DNA from: an uncultured Eggerthellaceae bacterium
Lineage (GTDB): Bacteria; Actinomycetota; Coriobacteriia; Coriobacteriales; Eggerthellaceae
DNA length: 22,400 nucleotides
Reading direction: 5' to 3'
Assembly: GCA_910585565.1 (NCBI GenBank)
Contig: CAJUFC010000198.1
Coordinates: forward strand, 1 to 22,400
In this document: positions 1-7,823 of the stretch, one piece after another
Position numbering within the stretch: the first letter of the stretch is position 1
How the letters are laid out: each line of letters opens with the position of its first letter
Program-made: the position numbers and the translations under genes
The notes under the pieces: generated by a model
The model's input: the letters and a program-made list of their open reading frames with translations, nothing else
Told to the model about the DNA's origin: nothing
Database searches by the model: none

Positions 1-408
1 GAACTCCGGCGCAGCTCCGCGCGGGATGTCGACAATCTCGGTGTTAGTGAGCCGCGCGTTCGCGGCGTATACCGAAAACGTCGGCGGCACATTCAGAATG
101 CGGCGACCCGGGCCACCCCAGGCCAAGGCGGTGTTGAACAGCAGCTCGTCCCCGCCATTGCCCACCAGTACCCAGTCTCGCTCAAGCCCGTTAGCCTCCG
201 CTATCATGTCGCGCAGCTCGTTTGCCAAGGGGTCGGGGTAGCGATTGAGGTTCACCTTACGCAGGGCGCGCTCGATCTGATGACGGATGTCCTCGTTGAT
301 GTCATGCGGGCTCTCGTTGGCCGACATGAAGTTCTCCGCCGGGATGTATTTGGGGTCGTAAGGGACGATGCCGGTCAGCTGCGGAGCAGCTGCGCGCACG
401 CGATTCAT
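1..408 (-). CDS. hisC: Histidinol-phosphate aminotransferase, N-terminal 136 codons (cut by window edge)
   Basis: HisC is a PLP-dependent class I/II aminotransferase that converts imidazole-acetol phosphate and glutamate to histidinol phosphate in histidine synthesis. The frame is open from an ATG at 408 to the left edge. The translated fragment shows the family's opening features: the substrate-binding 'ANESPHD' segment near residue 30, 'LNRYPDP' near residue 54, and 'VGNGGDELL', the version of the GNGSDEL cofactor loop seen in this family. The catalytic lysine lies beyond the window. The start overlaps the hisD stop in an ATGA arrangement, and a GGGGAG ribosome binding site sits just upstream inside the end of hisD, so the two are translationally coupled. 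Identification is firm at family level. Assignment as HisC rather than another aminotransferase rests mainly on following hisD. Confidence 0.9.
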   Translation of the reverse strand, partial: MNRVRAAAPQLTGIVPYDPKYIPAENFMSANESPHDINEDIRHQIERALRKVNLNRYPDPLANELRDMIAEANGLERDWVLVGNGGDELLFNTALAWGGPGRRILNVPPTFSVYAANARLTNTEIVDIPRGAAPEF

Positions 409-1724
409 CGGCGCTCCCCGCGGACGCCCTCGTCTCCGGCCTCGATCGCATGCATGCGCAGGGCCACCGACTGCGCGTGGGCCCACAAGCCCTCATGCAG
501 CGCAATCTGCATGACTGCGCGAGCGTCGTGCTCGAGAGCGCGCGGACTGTATTGGATGATGGAACTCTTCTTGACGAACTCGTCCACCGATAGCGGAGAC
601 GCGAAGCGAGCCGTCCCGCCCGTTGGCAGCGTGTGATTCGGCCCGGCAACGTAGTCGCCCACCGCCTCGGGCGTCCATGGCCCCAAGAAGATGGCACCAG
701 CATTGCGTATGGCGCCCACGTACTCCATCGCATGCGCGACGTGCAGCTCCAGGTGCTCCGGAGCGATGACGTTGGCTGCCTGCAGCGCCTGGTCCATGTC
801 GTGAACGATGACGATCAGCCCTTGTTCGTCGAGCGACGTGCGCGTTATCTCCGCACGGGGAGAGTGCTTCAGGTGCTCCTCGATCGATGCCTCCACCTCG
901 TCGGCGTATTCCGCGCTTTCGCAGATGAGATAGCAGGCCGCCAAGGGGTCGTGCTCGGCCTGTGCCATGAGGTCTATGGCGACGAGGCTGGGCGAGGCAG
1001 CAGCGTCTGCCACGACGCACACCTCCGAAGGCCCCGCTATCATGTCGATGCCTACATCCCCAGAGACCACCTTCTTCGCCGCCGCGACATAGGCATTGCC
1101 TGGACCCGTGATCTTGTCAACTGCGGGAATCGACTCCGTCCCGTATGCCAGCGCCGCGATGGCCTGGGCGCCCCCGACGGTGTATATCTCGCTCACGCCG
1201 CCCAGCTTGCAGGCAACGAGTATGGCTGGGTCAAGCGAGCCATCCTTGGTGGGAGGCGTGACGCACACGATGCGCCGGACGCCAGCCACGCTTGCAGGAA
1301 GCGCATTCATCAGCACGCTGGACGGATAGAGCGCCCGGCCACCCGGCACATAGATGCCGACAGAATCGAGCGGGGTCACCTTGGCTCCCACGATGGCGCC
1401 GTCCTCACGGGCGAACATCCAGCTTTGCTGCACCTGGCGCTCGTGGAACTCCCGTATCTGGCTCGTGGCATGCCTAAGCGCGCTCAGCGTCTCCTCGTCG
1501 ATGGCCGCAAATGCATCCTCGATGGCAGCCTCGGAAACGCGGAACTCCTCCACCGTGACGCCATCGTATTTCTCCGTCAGCGCCCGCAGCGCCTCATCGC
1601 CACCTTTGCGGACCGCGGCCACTATCTCTGTCGCAGCCACCAGCGCATCGGCATTGAAGGCGCCCGTCCGGTCAATGAACGATGCCCTGAACGGCTCATT
1701 GGGTTTTAGCTCTACGCGTCGCAT
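405..1724 (-). CDS. hisD: Histidinol dehydrogenase
   Basis: HisD is the cytoplasmic zinc enzyme that oxidises L-histidinol to L-histidine in two NAD-dependent steps, the end of the pathway. The 439-residue product matches the usual 430-440. The signature segment around 'GPGNAYVAAAKK' lies near residues 207-218. Expected zinc ligands are visible at Q255 and H258 (in QAEHDP), D357 (GDYVAGPNH) and H416, and the catalytic pair E323-H324 is in 'PEHLELH'. I place the start at the ATG at 1724 because a GGAAAGG ribosome binding site lies 9 bases upstream and only one base separates it from the hisZG stop. A TTG ten codons further upstream is open but would overlap hisZG by 29 bases. The 3' end overlaps hisC by 4 bases. 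All key residues are present, so it should be active. Confidence 0.97.
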   Translation of the reverse strand: MRRVELKPNEPFRASFIDRTGAFNADALVAATEIVAAVRKGGDEALRALTEKYDGVTVEEFRVSEAAIEDAFAAIDEETLSALRHATSQIREFHERQVQQSWMFAREDGAIVGAKVTPLDSVGIYVPGGRALYPSSVLMNALPASVAGVRRIVCVTPPTKDGSLDPAILVACKLGGVSEIYTVGGAQAIAALAYGTESIPAVDKITGPGNAYVAAAKKVVSGDVGIDMIAGPSEVCVVADAAASPSLVAIDLMAQAEHDPLAACYLICESAEYADEVEASIEEHLKHSPRAEITRTSLDEQGLIVIVHDMDQALQAANVIAPEHLELHVAHAMEYVGAIRNAGAIFLGPWTPEAVGDYVAGPNHTLPTGGTARFASPLSVDEFVKKSSIIQYSPRALEHDARAVMQIALHEGLWAHAQSVALRMHAIEAGDEGVRGERR

Positions 1725-1725
1725 C

Positions 1726-3435
1726 TCACATGGCCTTTCCAGCAATCGGGTCAAAGCTCGCGCCCTCAGAGACGCGAGCCAATATGCGTGCTAATTCTAC
1801 TACTCTGTCATTGGTGCGCAGCGAGCAGGGGTTGGCAAAGAAACGCGCCGTTGAGCCCAGAACGTCCTCCACGATCTCGAGGTCGTTCTCGCGCAGGGTG
1901 GTCCCTGTCGCCGTGATGTCGACGATGCGGTCGGCCATGCCCGTCAGCGGCGCAAGCTCGATGTTGCCATGCAGCTGGACGATGTCGACCTGTACGCCCG
2001 TCTTCGCAAAGTGCGCCAGCGTTATGTGAGGGTATTTCGTGGCAATCCGCATCGACCCGAGCTTGCGATAGCGCTCCTCGATGGCAGGAGTCGCCCCTGA
2101 GGGCTGGGCAACGACGAACCGACAGCCGCCAAACGCGAGGTCGACAAGCTCCACCACCTGAGAGTGCGACTCGAGAAGGGAGTCTCGGCCGCAGATGCCG
2201 CAATCCGCCGCGCCATACGCGACGAAGGCCGGCGCATCGGACGGGCGCACGATGATGTAGTCCACGTCCTCGGTAGAGATGACAAGCTGGCGGCCTATGT
2301 CGTCAAGGCCCGACACGTCGAGCCCTGCCTCCTCAAGGCACGCGACCGCCTGCTCGTGCAGGGCGCCCTTCGGCACCGCGATCCTGAGGCGCCGCGCATC
2401 GCACGCCTCCTCTGCGGCCTCTTCGGCCGTCTTGGCAGCCATCGCCTGCTCGAGGCAGAGGGCAAACCCGGCAGCCGGGGCGTCCTTCCCGTAGGCCGCG
2501 AGCATATGGTCGTAGCGCCCTCCCGCGCCAATCGATGCCCCCAGATGGGGCGAGAATGCCTCGAACACGATGCCGGTGTAGTAGTCAAACGAGCTCATGA
2601 CCGAAAAGTCCACGAGCAAGCGCACCTCAGCGGCCCCCTCGGTGCCTGCCAGCCCCTGCGAAACGCTGTCGAACACAGCGTCAAGCGCGTCCAGCCCCTC
2701 AGCGCAGCCAAGCGGCTGCACCAGCTCGCGCGCCTGCGCGATAGCCTCGCGTCCGCCGCGCACCCGCGAAAGTGCCCGGATGACGTCAGCGTAGGCCGGC
2801 GCAATGGAGGACGTGTCGAACTCGTCGCACGCGCCGAGGTCCGTCAGCCGGTCGAGCTCCACGTAGTCAGAATCGTGATAGGCAGCCAGCACGGCCTCCT
2901 TCCACGACTGGGCGGCACCCGAGCGCTCCAAAAGCTCACGCAGCGGGCTCACCGTCGCCAGAGCGATGCACACGTCACGCACGCCTGACGCCAAAAGCGC
3001 GTTTACGAACAGGCCGATGATCTGCGCATCGACGCCGCTGCCCGCCTCCCCGATGCATTCGATGCCAATCTGGGTTATCTCGCGAGCGCTTGCCTCCACT
3101 GCACCCTCCACGTCGCGAAAGACGCGCTGGGTGTAGCGCAGGCGCGCGGGCAAGTCGGAACCGGTCAGGCGCACCGCGCACATGCGCGCGACCTGCAGCG
3201 TCACGTCAGGGCGCATCGCCAAGAGGTCGCCACGCGAGTCGAAGAAGCGAAACGGCGACGAAGGCAAGCGTCCGCTTTGCCGCACGACGTCCATGACCTC
3301 AAGCGTCGGCGTCTCTATCGGGAGGAACCCGGATTCAGCGAACAGGTCCTGCACGAGGCGCGTGATGCGCTCGCGCTCCTGAGCCTCTTCGCCCAGGACG
3401 TCACGGAATCCGGAGGGTGTTATGAGGTTGATCAC
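1726..3435 (-). CDS. hisZG: HisZ-HisG fusion: ATP phosphoribosyltransferase with its regulatory subunit in one chain
   Basis: This enzyme commits ATP and PRPP to histidine synthesis. Residues 1 to about 335 are a HisZ domain, a histidyl-tRNA-synthetase-like paralogue. It opens with 'PSGFRDVLGEEA' and carries a motif-3-like 'GAGGRYD' (303-309), but the final motif-3 arginine is replaced (ALCLEQ) and the anticodon-binding domain is absent. After a short Ala/Glu-rich linker (about 332-346), residues 348-569 form a complete short-form HisG: 'RIAVPKGAL' at its start and the PRPP-binding loop 'DITATGTTL' at 506-514. Short HisG normally needs HisZ as a separate protein; here the frame is continuous, with no stop or frameshift signature. 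The start is GTG at 3435, with AAAGGA 7 bases upstream. It is the first gene of hisZG-hisD-hisC, behind an AT-rich promoter gap. Domain calls are firm; allosteric behaviour is inferred. Confidence 0.93.
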   Translation of the reverse strand: MINLITPSGFRDVLGEEAQERERITRLVQDLFAESGFLPIETPTLEVMDVVRQSGRLPSSPFRFFDSRGDLLAMRPDVTLQVARMCAVRLTGSDLPARLRYTQRVFRDVEGAVEASAREITQIGIECIGEAGSGVDAQIIGLFVNALLASGVRDVCIALATVSPLRELLERSGAAQSWKEAVLAAYHDSDYVELDRLTDLGACDEFDTSSIAPAYADVIRALSRVRGGREAIAQARELVQPLGCAEGLDALDAVFDSVSQGLAGTEGAAEVRLLVDFSVMSSFDYYTGIVFEAFSPHLGASIGAGGRYDHMLAAYGKDAPAAGFALCLEQAMAAKTAEEAAEEACDARRLRIAVPKGALHEQAVACLEEAGLDVSGLDDIGRQLVISTEDVDYIIVRPSDAPAFVAYGAADCGICGRDSLLESHSQVVELVDLAFGGCRFVVAQPSGATPAIEERYRKLGSMRIATKYPHITLAHFAKTGVQVDIVQLHGNIELAPLTGMADRIVDITATGTTLRENDLEIVEDVLGSTARFFANPCSLRTNDRVVELARILARVSEGASFDPIAGKAM

Positions 3436-3459
3436 ATCTCAGTCCTTTACTCTGTCGCA

Positions 3460-3476
3460 TATAGCGAGTGCCTATA
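3460..3476. repeat. Short inverted repeat TATAG-7-CTATA close to hisZG start
   Basis: TATAG (3460-3464) and CTATA (3472-3476) form a perfect 5-bp inverted repeat with a 7-base centre. It covers both plausible -10 elements of the his promoter. It may be an operator half-site pair or chance in AT-rich DNA. Confidence 0.3.
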
Positions 3477-3485
3477 CTAGCACTG

Positions 3486-3519
3486 AAAGTCACTTTAGTA
3501 CAGTAGAGTGATAAAGTGA
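3486..3519. repeat. Overlapping palindromes: AAAGTCACTTT and TCACTTTA/TAAAGTGA
   Basis: An 11-bp palindrome with a central C (3486-3496) overlaps the left arm of a perfect 8-bp inverted repeat. Its arms, TCACTTTA at 3490-3497 and TAAAGTGA at 3512-3519, are 14 bases apart. The right arm also lies in a direct repeat, GTGAT-AAA-GTGAT (3508-3520). The AT-rich arms suit a protein-binding operator better than a transcription terminator. No known consensus is matched with confidence. Confidence 0.5.
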
Positions 3520-3523
3520 TTCG

Positions 3524-4330
3524 CTAGAGAGGAATCGCGCCTGCGAACGCATGGCTTCCGTCCGAGGCAAACACGACGTAGTTATCCAGGTCGCTGTACT
3601 CGTCATCGGTTGCAACGACGAGCTGCACCGAAGCGAACGCGGCCTGCAACGCCTCCAACGACTCTTGAAAGCGCACGAGCTCGGACGCCTCGTCGCCCAC
3701 GACGAAGTTCGTCACATAGACGCCTGCCGGGGACAGATGCTCCTTGATCAGCGCCAGCCCACATGGCTCCACGAAGTCGCGCACCGGCATCCGACCGACA
3801 AAGGCGTCGTTCACCACCGCGTCATACGACCGGGCGCACGAGCGCAGATATTCCATGCCATCAGCCACGATCAGACGGAATCGGCCCTCCTCGCCCCGCG
3901 CCCGCAGCTCTCGCTCGAGACGGTCCACGAAGAAGTGCTCGCGAGCGATGCGGGCGATGCGCCGGTCACGCTCGAGGACGTCAACGCTCACGCCCGCGTG
4001 CCCCATCACGAGATGCTTCGGATACGAGCAGCCTCCGCCCCCGATGACAAGGACGCTCGAAACGTCAAGCGCGCGCTCGGGAACAGCTGCGAACGGCCCC
4101 GCCGCATCCTCGGCCTCGCGTGATGCGCCTGCGCCCCTCACGCCGCTGCGCGCATCAAACAGGCGGTCGAAGGCGCGGTAATACTCAAAGGGCAGCTCCC
4201 ACCAGCGCTCGCCCAAATAGGTGGCAGACTGATAGGCGCCCCCGACGCGCAGCACGCGCACGGGGACGCCTCTCTCATCACGAACCTGGTGGATGAATGC
4301 CCAGCCGCCGTCGATGCGCCGAATGCGCAC
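3524..4330 (-). CDS. SpeE-like (spermidine synthase fold) class I methyltransferase-like protein
   Basis: This is a 268-residue soluble protein with a Rossmann SAM-binding core like spermidine synthases. Motif I is 'VLVIGGGGCSYPK' (about 93-105), the acidic end of strand 2 is 'DVLERD' (117-122), and 'VADGMEYL' (about 155-162) holds the adenine-side aspartate. The usual DSTDP gatekeeper/catalytic loop of true aminopropyltransferases is replaced by 'VVNDAFVG' (172-179). I therefore do not call it spermidine synthase; a methyltransferase or a SAM/dcSAM-binding relative is as likely. A stretch of about 25 residues (62-88) before motif I is Ala/Gly/Glu-rich and looks like a loose loop. The start is GTG, one base after the gatB stop and with no strong ribosome binding site, which suggests expression coupled to gatCAB. 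The substrate cannot be read from the sequence. Confidence 0.75.
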   Translation of the reverse strand: MRIRRIDGGWAFIHQVRDERGVPVRVLRVGGAYQSATYLGERWWELPFEYYRAFDRLFDARSGVRGAGASREAEDAAGPFAAVPERALDVSSVLVIGGGGCSYPKHLVMGHAGVSVDVLERDRRIARIAREHFFVDRLERELRARGEEGRFRLIVADGMEYLRSCARSYDAVVNDAFVGRMPVRDFVEPCGLALIKEHLSPAGVYVTNFVVGDEASELVRFQESLEALQAAFASVQLVVATDDEYSDLDNYVVFASDGSHAFAGAIPL

Positions 4331-4331
4331 C

Positions 4332-5915
4332 TTAGGCGTCCAGCTTCTGCGCCAGCAGCTCGTTTATCACCTTGGGGTTGCCCTGGCCCTGCATCTGCTT
4401 CATGCACTGCCCGACGAAGAACCCGATGAGGCCAGTCTTGCCGCCCTTGTACTGCTCCACCTTGTCGGGGTTGGAGGCCAGCACCTCGTCAACGACTGCT
4501 TCGATGGCGCCCGCGTCAGACACCTGCGTCATGCCGCGCTCCTCGATGATGGCCTTGGGGTCCTTGTCCTCCTCGAAGACGGCAGCGAACACCTCTTTTG
4601 CCTGCTTGGAGGAGATGGCATCAGATGCCACCAGGCCCACCAGCTGCACCGCTCGCTCGGGTGTGAGAGACGAGGCATCCAGCGCAGAGCCCGGGTTGGC
4701 GTTGATCCATGCCGTCACGTCGTTGATGATGAGGTTGGCCAGCGGCTTCACCAATTTCGACGCGTCCGCGTCAGCTGCCTCGACCGCCATGCACGCCTCG
4801 AAGAACCGGGTCGTCTCGCGATGCTCCACGAGATGTCGCGCATCATATGCCGACAGCCCGAAGGTGTCCTGGAAGCGGCGCGCCTTCTCGTCAGGCAGCT
4901 CCGGCAGCTTCGCGCGCACGCCCTCGATGAACTCGTCGGAAAGGTCGTAGGGGGCCAGATCCGGCTCGGGAAACAGCCGATAGTCATCAGCCGTCTCCTT
5001 GACGCGCATGACGATCGTGCGCTTGGCAGACGGGTCCCAGTGGCGCGTCTCCTGGTAGATGACGCCGCCCTCGTTCAGCACCTCGGCCTGACGGCAGATC
5101 TCGTACATGAGCCCGTCATGCAGCGCTTTGAACGAGTTGATGTTCTTGAGCTCGGTCTTGGTCCCCAGCTCCGTCGTCCCACGACGCCGCAGCGAGACGT
5201 TGCCGTCGCACCGAAGCGAGCCTTCCTCCATCGAGCAGTCGGATATCCCGATGGCCAGATATATCTGGCGCAGCTTCTGCATGAAGAGACGCGCCTCTTC
5301 CGGCGTGCGCAGGTCTGGCTCGGTCACCAGCTCGATCAAAGGCGTGCCGGCACGGTTGTAGTCGACGAGCGAATGGGTGGCACCAGCAATCCTGCCCTCG
5401 CCGCCACCGATGTGCACCATCTTGCCCGCATCCTCTTCCATGTGGATGCGCGTGATGCCGATGTGGGCGGTGTAGCCCTCCTCGGTGCGCACGATGTTCT
5501 CGCGCTGGTCGCCCTGCGCAAGCTCGTCCAGCCCACGCCGCTCGGCAGCCGCCTTGCCGTCGACTGCCAGGTCAAGATGCCCGCGCATGCAGAACGCCAC
5601 CGGCCCTTGGGTGGTCTGGAAGTTCTTCGCCATGTCGGGATACATGTAGTTCTTGCGGTAGAACATCGACCGCTTCTCGATGTCGCAGTTCGTCGCCAGG
5701 CCAGCCAGCACGATGGACTCAATCGCCGCACGGTTGGGCACGGGCAAAGCCCCCGGCAGCCCCAGGCAAACGGGACAGGTGTGCGTGTTGGGATCTGCGC
5801 CAAACTCCAGCTTGCAGCCACAGAACATCTTGGTCTCAAGCGTCGTCAGCTCGGTATGCACCTCAAGCCCGATGACGGCCTCCCAGTCGCGAAGCGCCTC
5901 TTCGTACGAGATCAC
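4332..5915 (-). CDS. gatB: Asp-tRNA(Asn)/Glu-tRNA(Gln) amidotransferase subunit B
   Basis: GatB binds misacylated Glu-tRNA(Gln) or Asp-tRNA(Asn), activates the side chain with ATP and amidates it with ammonia channelled from GatA. Hallmarks are 'IGLEVH' near residue 15, zinc-ligand cysteines at 32, 34, 47 and 50, 'YRKNYMYPD', and 'VDYNRAGTPLIEL' (about 184-196). The C-terminal helical tail/YqeY-like domain ends in 'GFFVGQCMKQMQGQGNP'. At 527 residues it is somewhat longer than the roughly 475-505 of most GatB proteins; the extra length appears to lie around residues 120-148, a charged 'AAAERRGLDELAQGDQREN' segment. The GTG start overlaps the gatA stop (GTGA), with an excellent GGAAGGAGGGG ribosome binding site. 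Downstream the SpeE-like gene follows after one base. Confidence 0.97.
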   Translation of the reverse strand: MISYEEALRDWEAVIGLEVHTELTTLETKMFCGCKLEFGADPNTHTCPVCLGLPGALPVPNRAAIESIVLAGLATNCDIEKRSMFYRKNYMYPDMAKNFQTTQGPVAFCMRGHLDLAVDGKAAAERRGLDELAQGDQRENIVRTEEGYTAHIGITRIHMEEDAGKMVHIGGGEGRIAGATHSLVDYNRAGTPLIELVTEPDLRTPEEARLFMQKLRQIYLAIGISDCSMEEGSLRCDGNVSLRRRGTTELGTKTELKNINSFKALHDGLMYEICRQAEVLNEGGVIYQETRHWDPSAKRTIVMRVKETADDYRLFPEPDLAPYDLSDEFIEGVRAKLPELPDEKARRFQDTFGLSAYDARHLVEHRETTRFFEACMAVEAADADASKLVKPLANLIINDVTAWINANPGSALDASSLTPERAVQLVGLVASDAISSKQAKEVFAAVFEEDKDPKAIIEERGMTQVSDAGAIEAVVDEVLASNPDKVEQYKGGKTGLIGFFVGQCMKQMQGQGNPKVINELLAQKLDA

Positions 5916-7417
5916 AGCGCATCCCCTCCTTCCGGCGCGAAGTCCGGTGCCACCGGTGCCGATCCGTACTCACGCTCCAGCTCGGCTGCGACGCGCAGCA
6001 TGTTTTCGTCCTTGAACGCCGGGGCAATCAGCTGAACGCCGACAGGCAGGCCCGTGTCTGCGCCCAGCCCCACCGGCAGCGACATGCCGCCGTAGCCCAC
6101 GATGTTGATGGAGATGGTGAACATGTCCGACAGATACATCTCGGTGGGGTCGCCGATCTCGCCGAACTTGAACGACGTCCGCGGAGAGACCGGCGTGACC
6201 AGGCATTCCACCTGCTCGAACGCACGTACGTAGTCCTGCGTGATGAGCGTGCGGATCTGCTGGGCCGGGTAGTAGTACGTATCGTATACGCCAGACGACA
6301 AGAGATAGCTGCCCAGCATGATGCGCCGGCGCGCCTCGTCGCCAAAGCCCTTGGCTCGGCTCGCCTCGTACTGCCCGCCCAAGTCGGCATGGCCCGGGTC
6401 GCAATACCCATACCGCACCGAATCGAAGCGAGCCAGGTTGGAGAACGCCTCGCAGGGCCCAAGCACGTAGTAGGCGCTCATCGCCGCAGCCGCGTTCGGC
6501 AGCTCCACTTCCACGATATCGGCGCCCGCCGCCTCCAGCTTGGCGATGGCGTCTTGCACCTTTGCCTTCACCTCTGCGGTCAGCCCCGCTGCCTCCATGA
6601 ACGCCGGCACGACGCCGATCTTCATGCCCTTGACGCCCGCGCCGAGGTTGGCCGCAAAGTCCGTCGCGTTGGCTTGGCTCGTGCAGTCCCTGCTGTCATG
6701 TCCAGAGATGGCGTTGAGCACCCATGCAGCGTCTTCCACCGTACGAGCGAACGGCCCGACCTGGTCCAGCGAGCTGCCGAACGCAACGATGCCGTAGCGC
6801 GAGACCATGCCATACGTCGGCTTGATGCCCACCACGCCGCAGAATGCGGCTGGCTGGCGAATCGATCCGCCCGTGTCAGAGCCAAGCGTCGCCGGCACCA
6901 AGCCAGCTGCCACCGCAGCAGCGCTGCCGCCAGAAGAGCCTCCCGGCACGCGGCTCAAGTCCCATGGGTTGCGCGTGGGTCCAAAGGCGCTCGTCTCGGT
7001 CGAAGACCCAAAGGCGAACTCGTCCATGTTGAGCTTGCCGACGGGTATCATCCCTGCCTGCAGCGTGCGCTCCACGCACGTTGCCGTGTAAGGCGAGACA
7101 TAGTCGGCCAGCATGTTCGACGAACAGGTCGTATGCGTGCCGATGAGGTTCATGTTGTCCTTGTAGGCAATGGGCACGCCCGCAAGCGGCCCCTGGTCAG
7201 CGAACGTGCCGTCAGCGATGGCTGCATCCACTGCCTGCGCGGCATCCGCAGCCAGATCAGGAGTCATCTCCAAGAACGCATGCACGTCCTCATCCAGGCG
7301 CTCGGCTTGCGACAAGACCGCCGAGGCCACCTCAGCTGCCGAGAACTCCTTGGCAGCCAAGCCGTCATGAATCCGCCGTGCCGACATCGCTCCGAACATC
7401 GCATTCGAGCTGGCCAT
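5912..7417 (-). CDS. gatA: Asp-tRNA(Asn)/Glu-tRNA(Gln) amidotransferase subunit A (glutaminase)
   Basis: GatA is the amidase-signature subunit that releases ammonia from glutamine for GatB. It has 501 residues, normal for the family. The Ser-cisSer-Lys triad is visible as K86 (in 'AYKDN'), S161 (in 'PGGSSGGSAAAVAAG') and S185 (in 'SDTGGSIRQPAAF'), with the same spacing as well-studied GatA proteins. 'GKLNMDEFAFGSSTE' and 'SLDQVGPFARTVED' are further family blocks. The ATG at 7417 shares one base with the gatC stop and has AAGGGGGG about 9 bases upstream, so it is translationally coupled. Nothing appears missing; it should be an active glutaminase. Confidence 0.98.
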   Translation of the reverse strand: MASSNAMFGAMSARRIHDGLAAKEFSAAEVASAVLSQAERLDEDVHAFLEMTPDLAADAAQAVDAAIADGTFADQGPLAGVPIAYKDNMNLIGTHTTCSSNMLADYVSPYTATCVERTLQAGMIPVGKLNMDEFAFGSSTETSAFGPTRNPWDLSRVPGGSSGGSAAAVAAGLVPATLGSDTGGSIRQPAAFCGVVGIKPTYGMVSRYGIVAFGSSLDQVGPFARTVEDAAWVLNAISGHDSRDCTSQANATDFAANLGAGVKGMKIGVVPAFMEAAGLTAEVKAKVQDAIAKLEAAGADIVEVELPNAAAAMSAYYVLGPCEAFSNLARFDSVRYGYCDPGHADLGGQYEASRAKGFGDEARRRIMLGSYLLSSGVYDTYYYPAQQIRTLITQDYVRAFEQVECLVTPVSPRTSFKFGEIGDPTEMYLSDMFTISINIVGYGGMSLPVGLGADTGLPVGVQLIAPAFKDENMLRVAAELEREYGSAPVAPDFAPEGGDAL

Positions 7418-7728
7418 CAGCGATCCCCCCCTTCGCCGAGGATAGACGGGATGAGAAACGAGCCGTCCTGCTGGCGCGGCGCATTCGAAAGCGCCACATC
7501 CTGCGCGAAGCCCGGCTGCTCGACATCGTCACGCATGACGTTCGCCAAATCGCCGATGGGATGAAACGTCGGCTCGACGCCGTCCAGGTCGTATTCGGTT
7601 ATGGGCGAGAGGGAGTCGATGATGCTGTTGAGGTCGACGGCCATTGCCGCCACCTCGTCTTCGGTCATGCCGATGCGCACGTATTCCGCAATGGAGCGCA
7701 CATCGGCCTCGGTGAGGTGCTCTGCCAT
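7417..7728 (-). CDS. gatC: Asp-tRNA(Asn)/Glu-tRNA(Gln) amidotransferase subunit C
   Basis: This is the small subunit that wraps around GatA and stabilises the GatA-GatB interface. It has 103 residues, in the usual range. The N-terminal helical 'VRSIAEYVRIGMTEDEVAAMAVDLNSIID' type region (about 10-38; 'AEYVRIGMTEDEV' visible) and the extended C-terminal part ('VEPTFHP', '...NVMRDDVEQPGFAQDVALSNAP', partly quoted) match GatC. It is the first gene of the gatCAB cluster. The ATG at 7728 has AAAGGA 6 bases upstream, and a possible -10 box lies just beyond. Complete GatCAB usually means the organism lacks GlnRS and/or AsnRS, which cannot be tested in this window. Confidence 0.95.
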   Translation of the reverse strand: MAEHLTEADVRSIAEYVRIGMTEDEVAAMAVDLNSIIDSLSPITEYDLDGVEPTFHPIGDLANVMRDDVEQPGFAQDVALSNAPRQQDGSFLIPSILGEGGDR

Positions 7729-7758
7729 GAAGTTCCTTTCGAAAAGAATGCTCCTGAC

Positions 7759-7764
7759 ATGATA
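7759..7764 (-). promoter_or_regulatory. Candidate -10 element (TATCAT) for gatCAB
   Basis: Read on the minus strand this is TATCAT, five of six matches to TATAAT, giving a leader of about 24 bases containing the AAAGGA ribosome binding site. No good -35 is seen at 16-18 bases (ACACGT at 17). It is plausible because it sits in a real intergenic gap after a hairpin, but it is unproven. Confidence 0.35.
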
Positions 7765-7823
7765 TCACCCAGACGTATCGGACGTGTTACCAGCTTGCGC
7801 ATGCGCCACGCACGAGAGGAAGA

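Larger units (their letters stand above)
3436..3523 (-). promoter_or_regulatory. AT-rich promoter/operator region of the his operon
   Basis: This 88-base gap is visibly richer in A+T than its surroundings and separates the SpeE-like gene from hisZG. It holds several symmetric elements (listed separately) and weak -10 candidates such as TAGTAT preceded by TGC, and TATATG nearer the gene. I could not find a convincing -35/-10 pair. The ribosome binding site AAAGGA is at its gene-proximal end. No terminator with a U-tract is visible, so readthrough from the gat operon is possible. Confidence 0.45.

Noticed and set aside
1725..1754. TTG start giving hisD ten extra residues
   Set aside because: It would overlap hisZG by 29 bases, and the ATG at 1724 has a better placed ribosome binding site and gives the normal HisD length.
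2430..3435. Histidyl-tRNA synthetase reading of the hisZG N-terminus
   Set aside because: There is no anticodon-binding domain, the last motif-3 Arg is replaced and it is fused to HisG in a his operon, so HisZ is the better call.
4293..6035. 580-codon open frame on the plus strand opposite gatB
   Set aside because: It lies antisense to the well-supported gatB, has no recognisable domain and is rich in Arg/His/Leu as expected from the complement of GC-rich coding DNA. It is a shadow frame.
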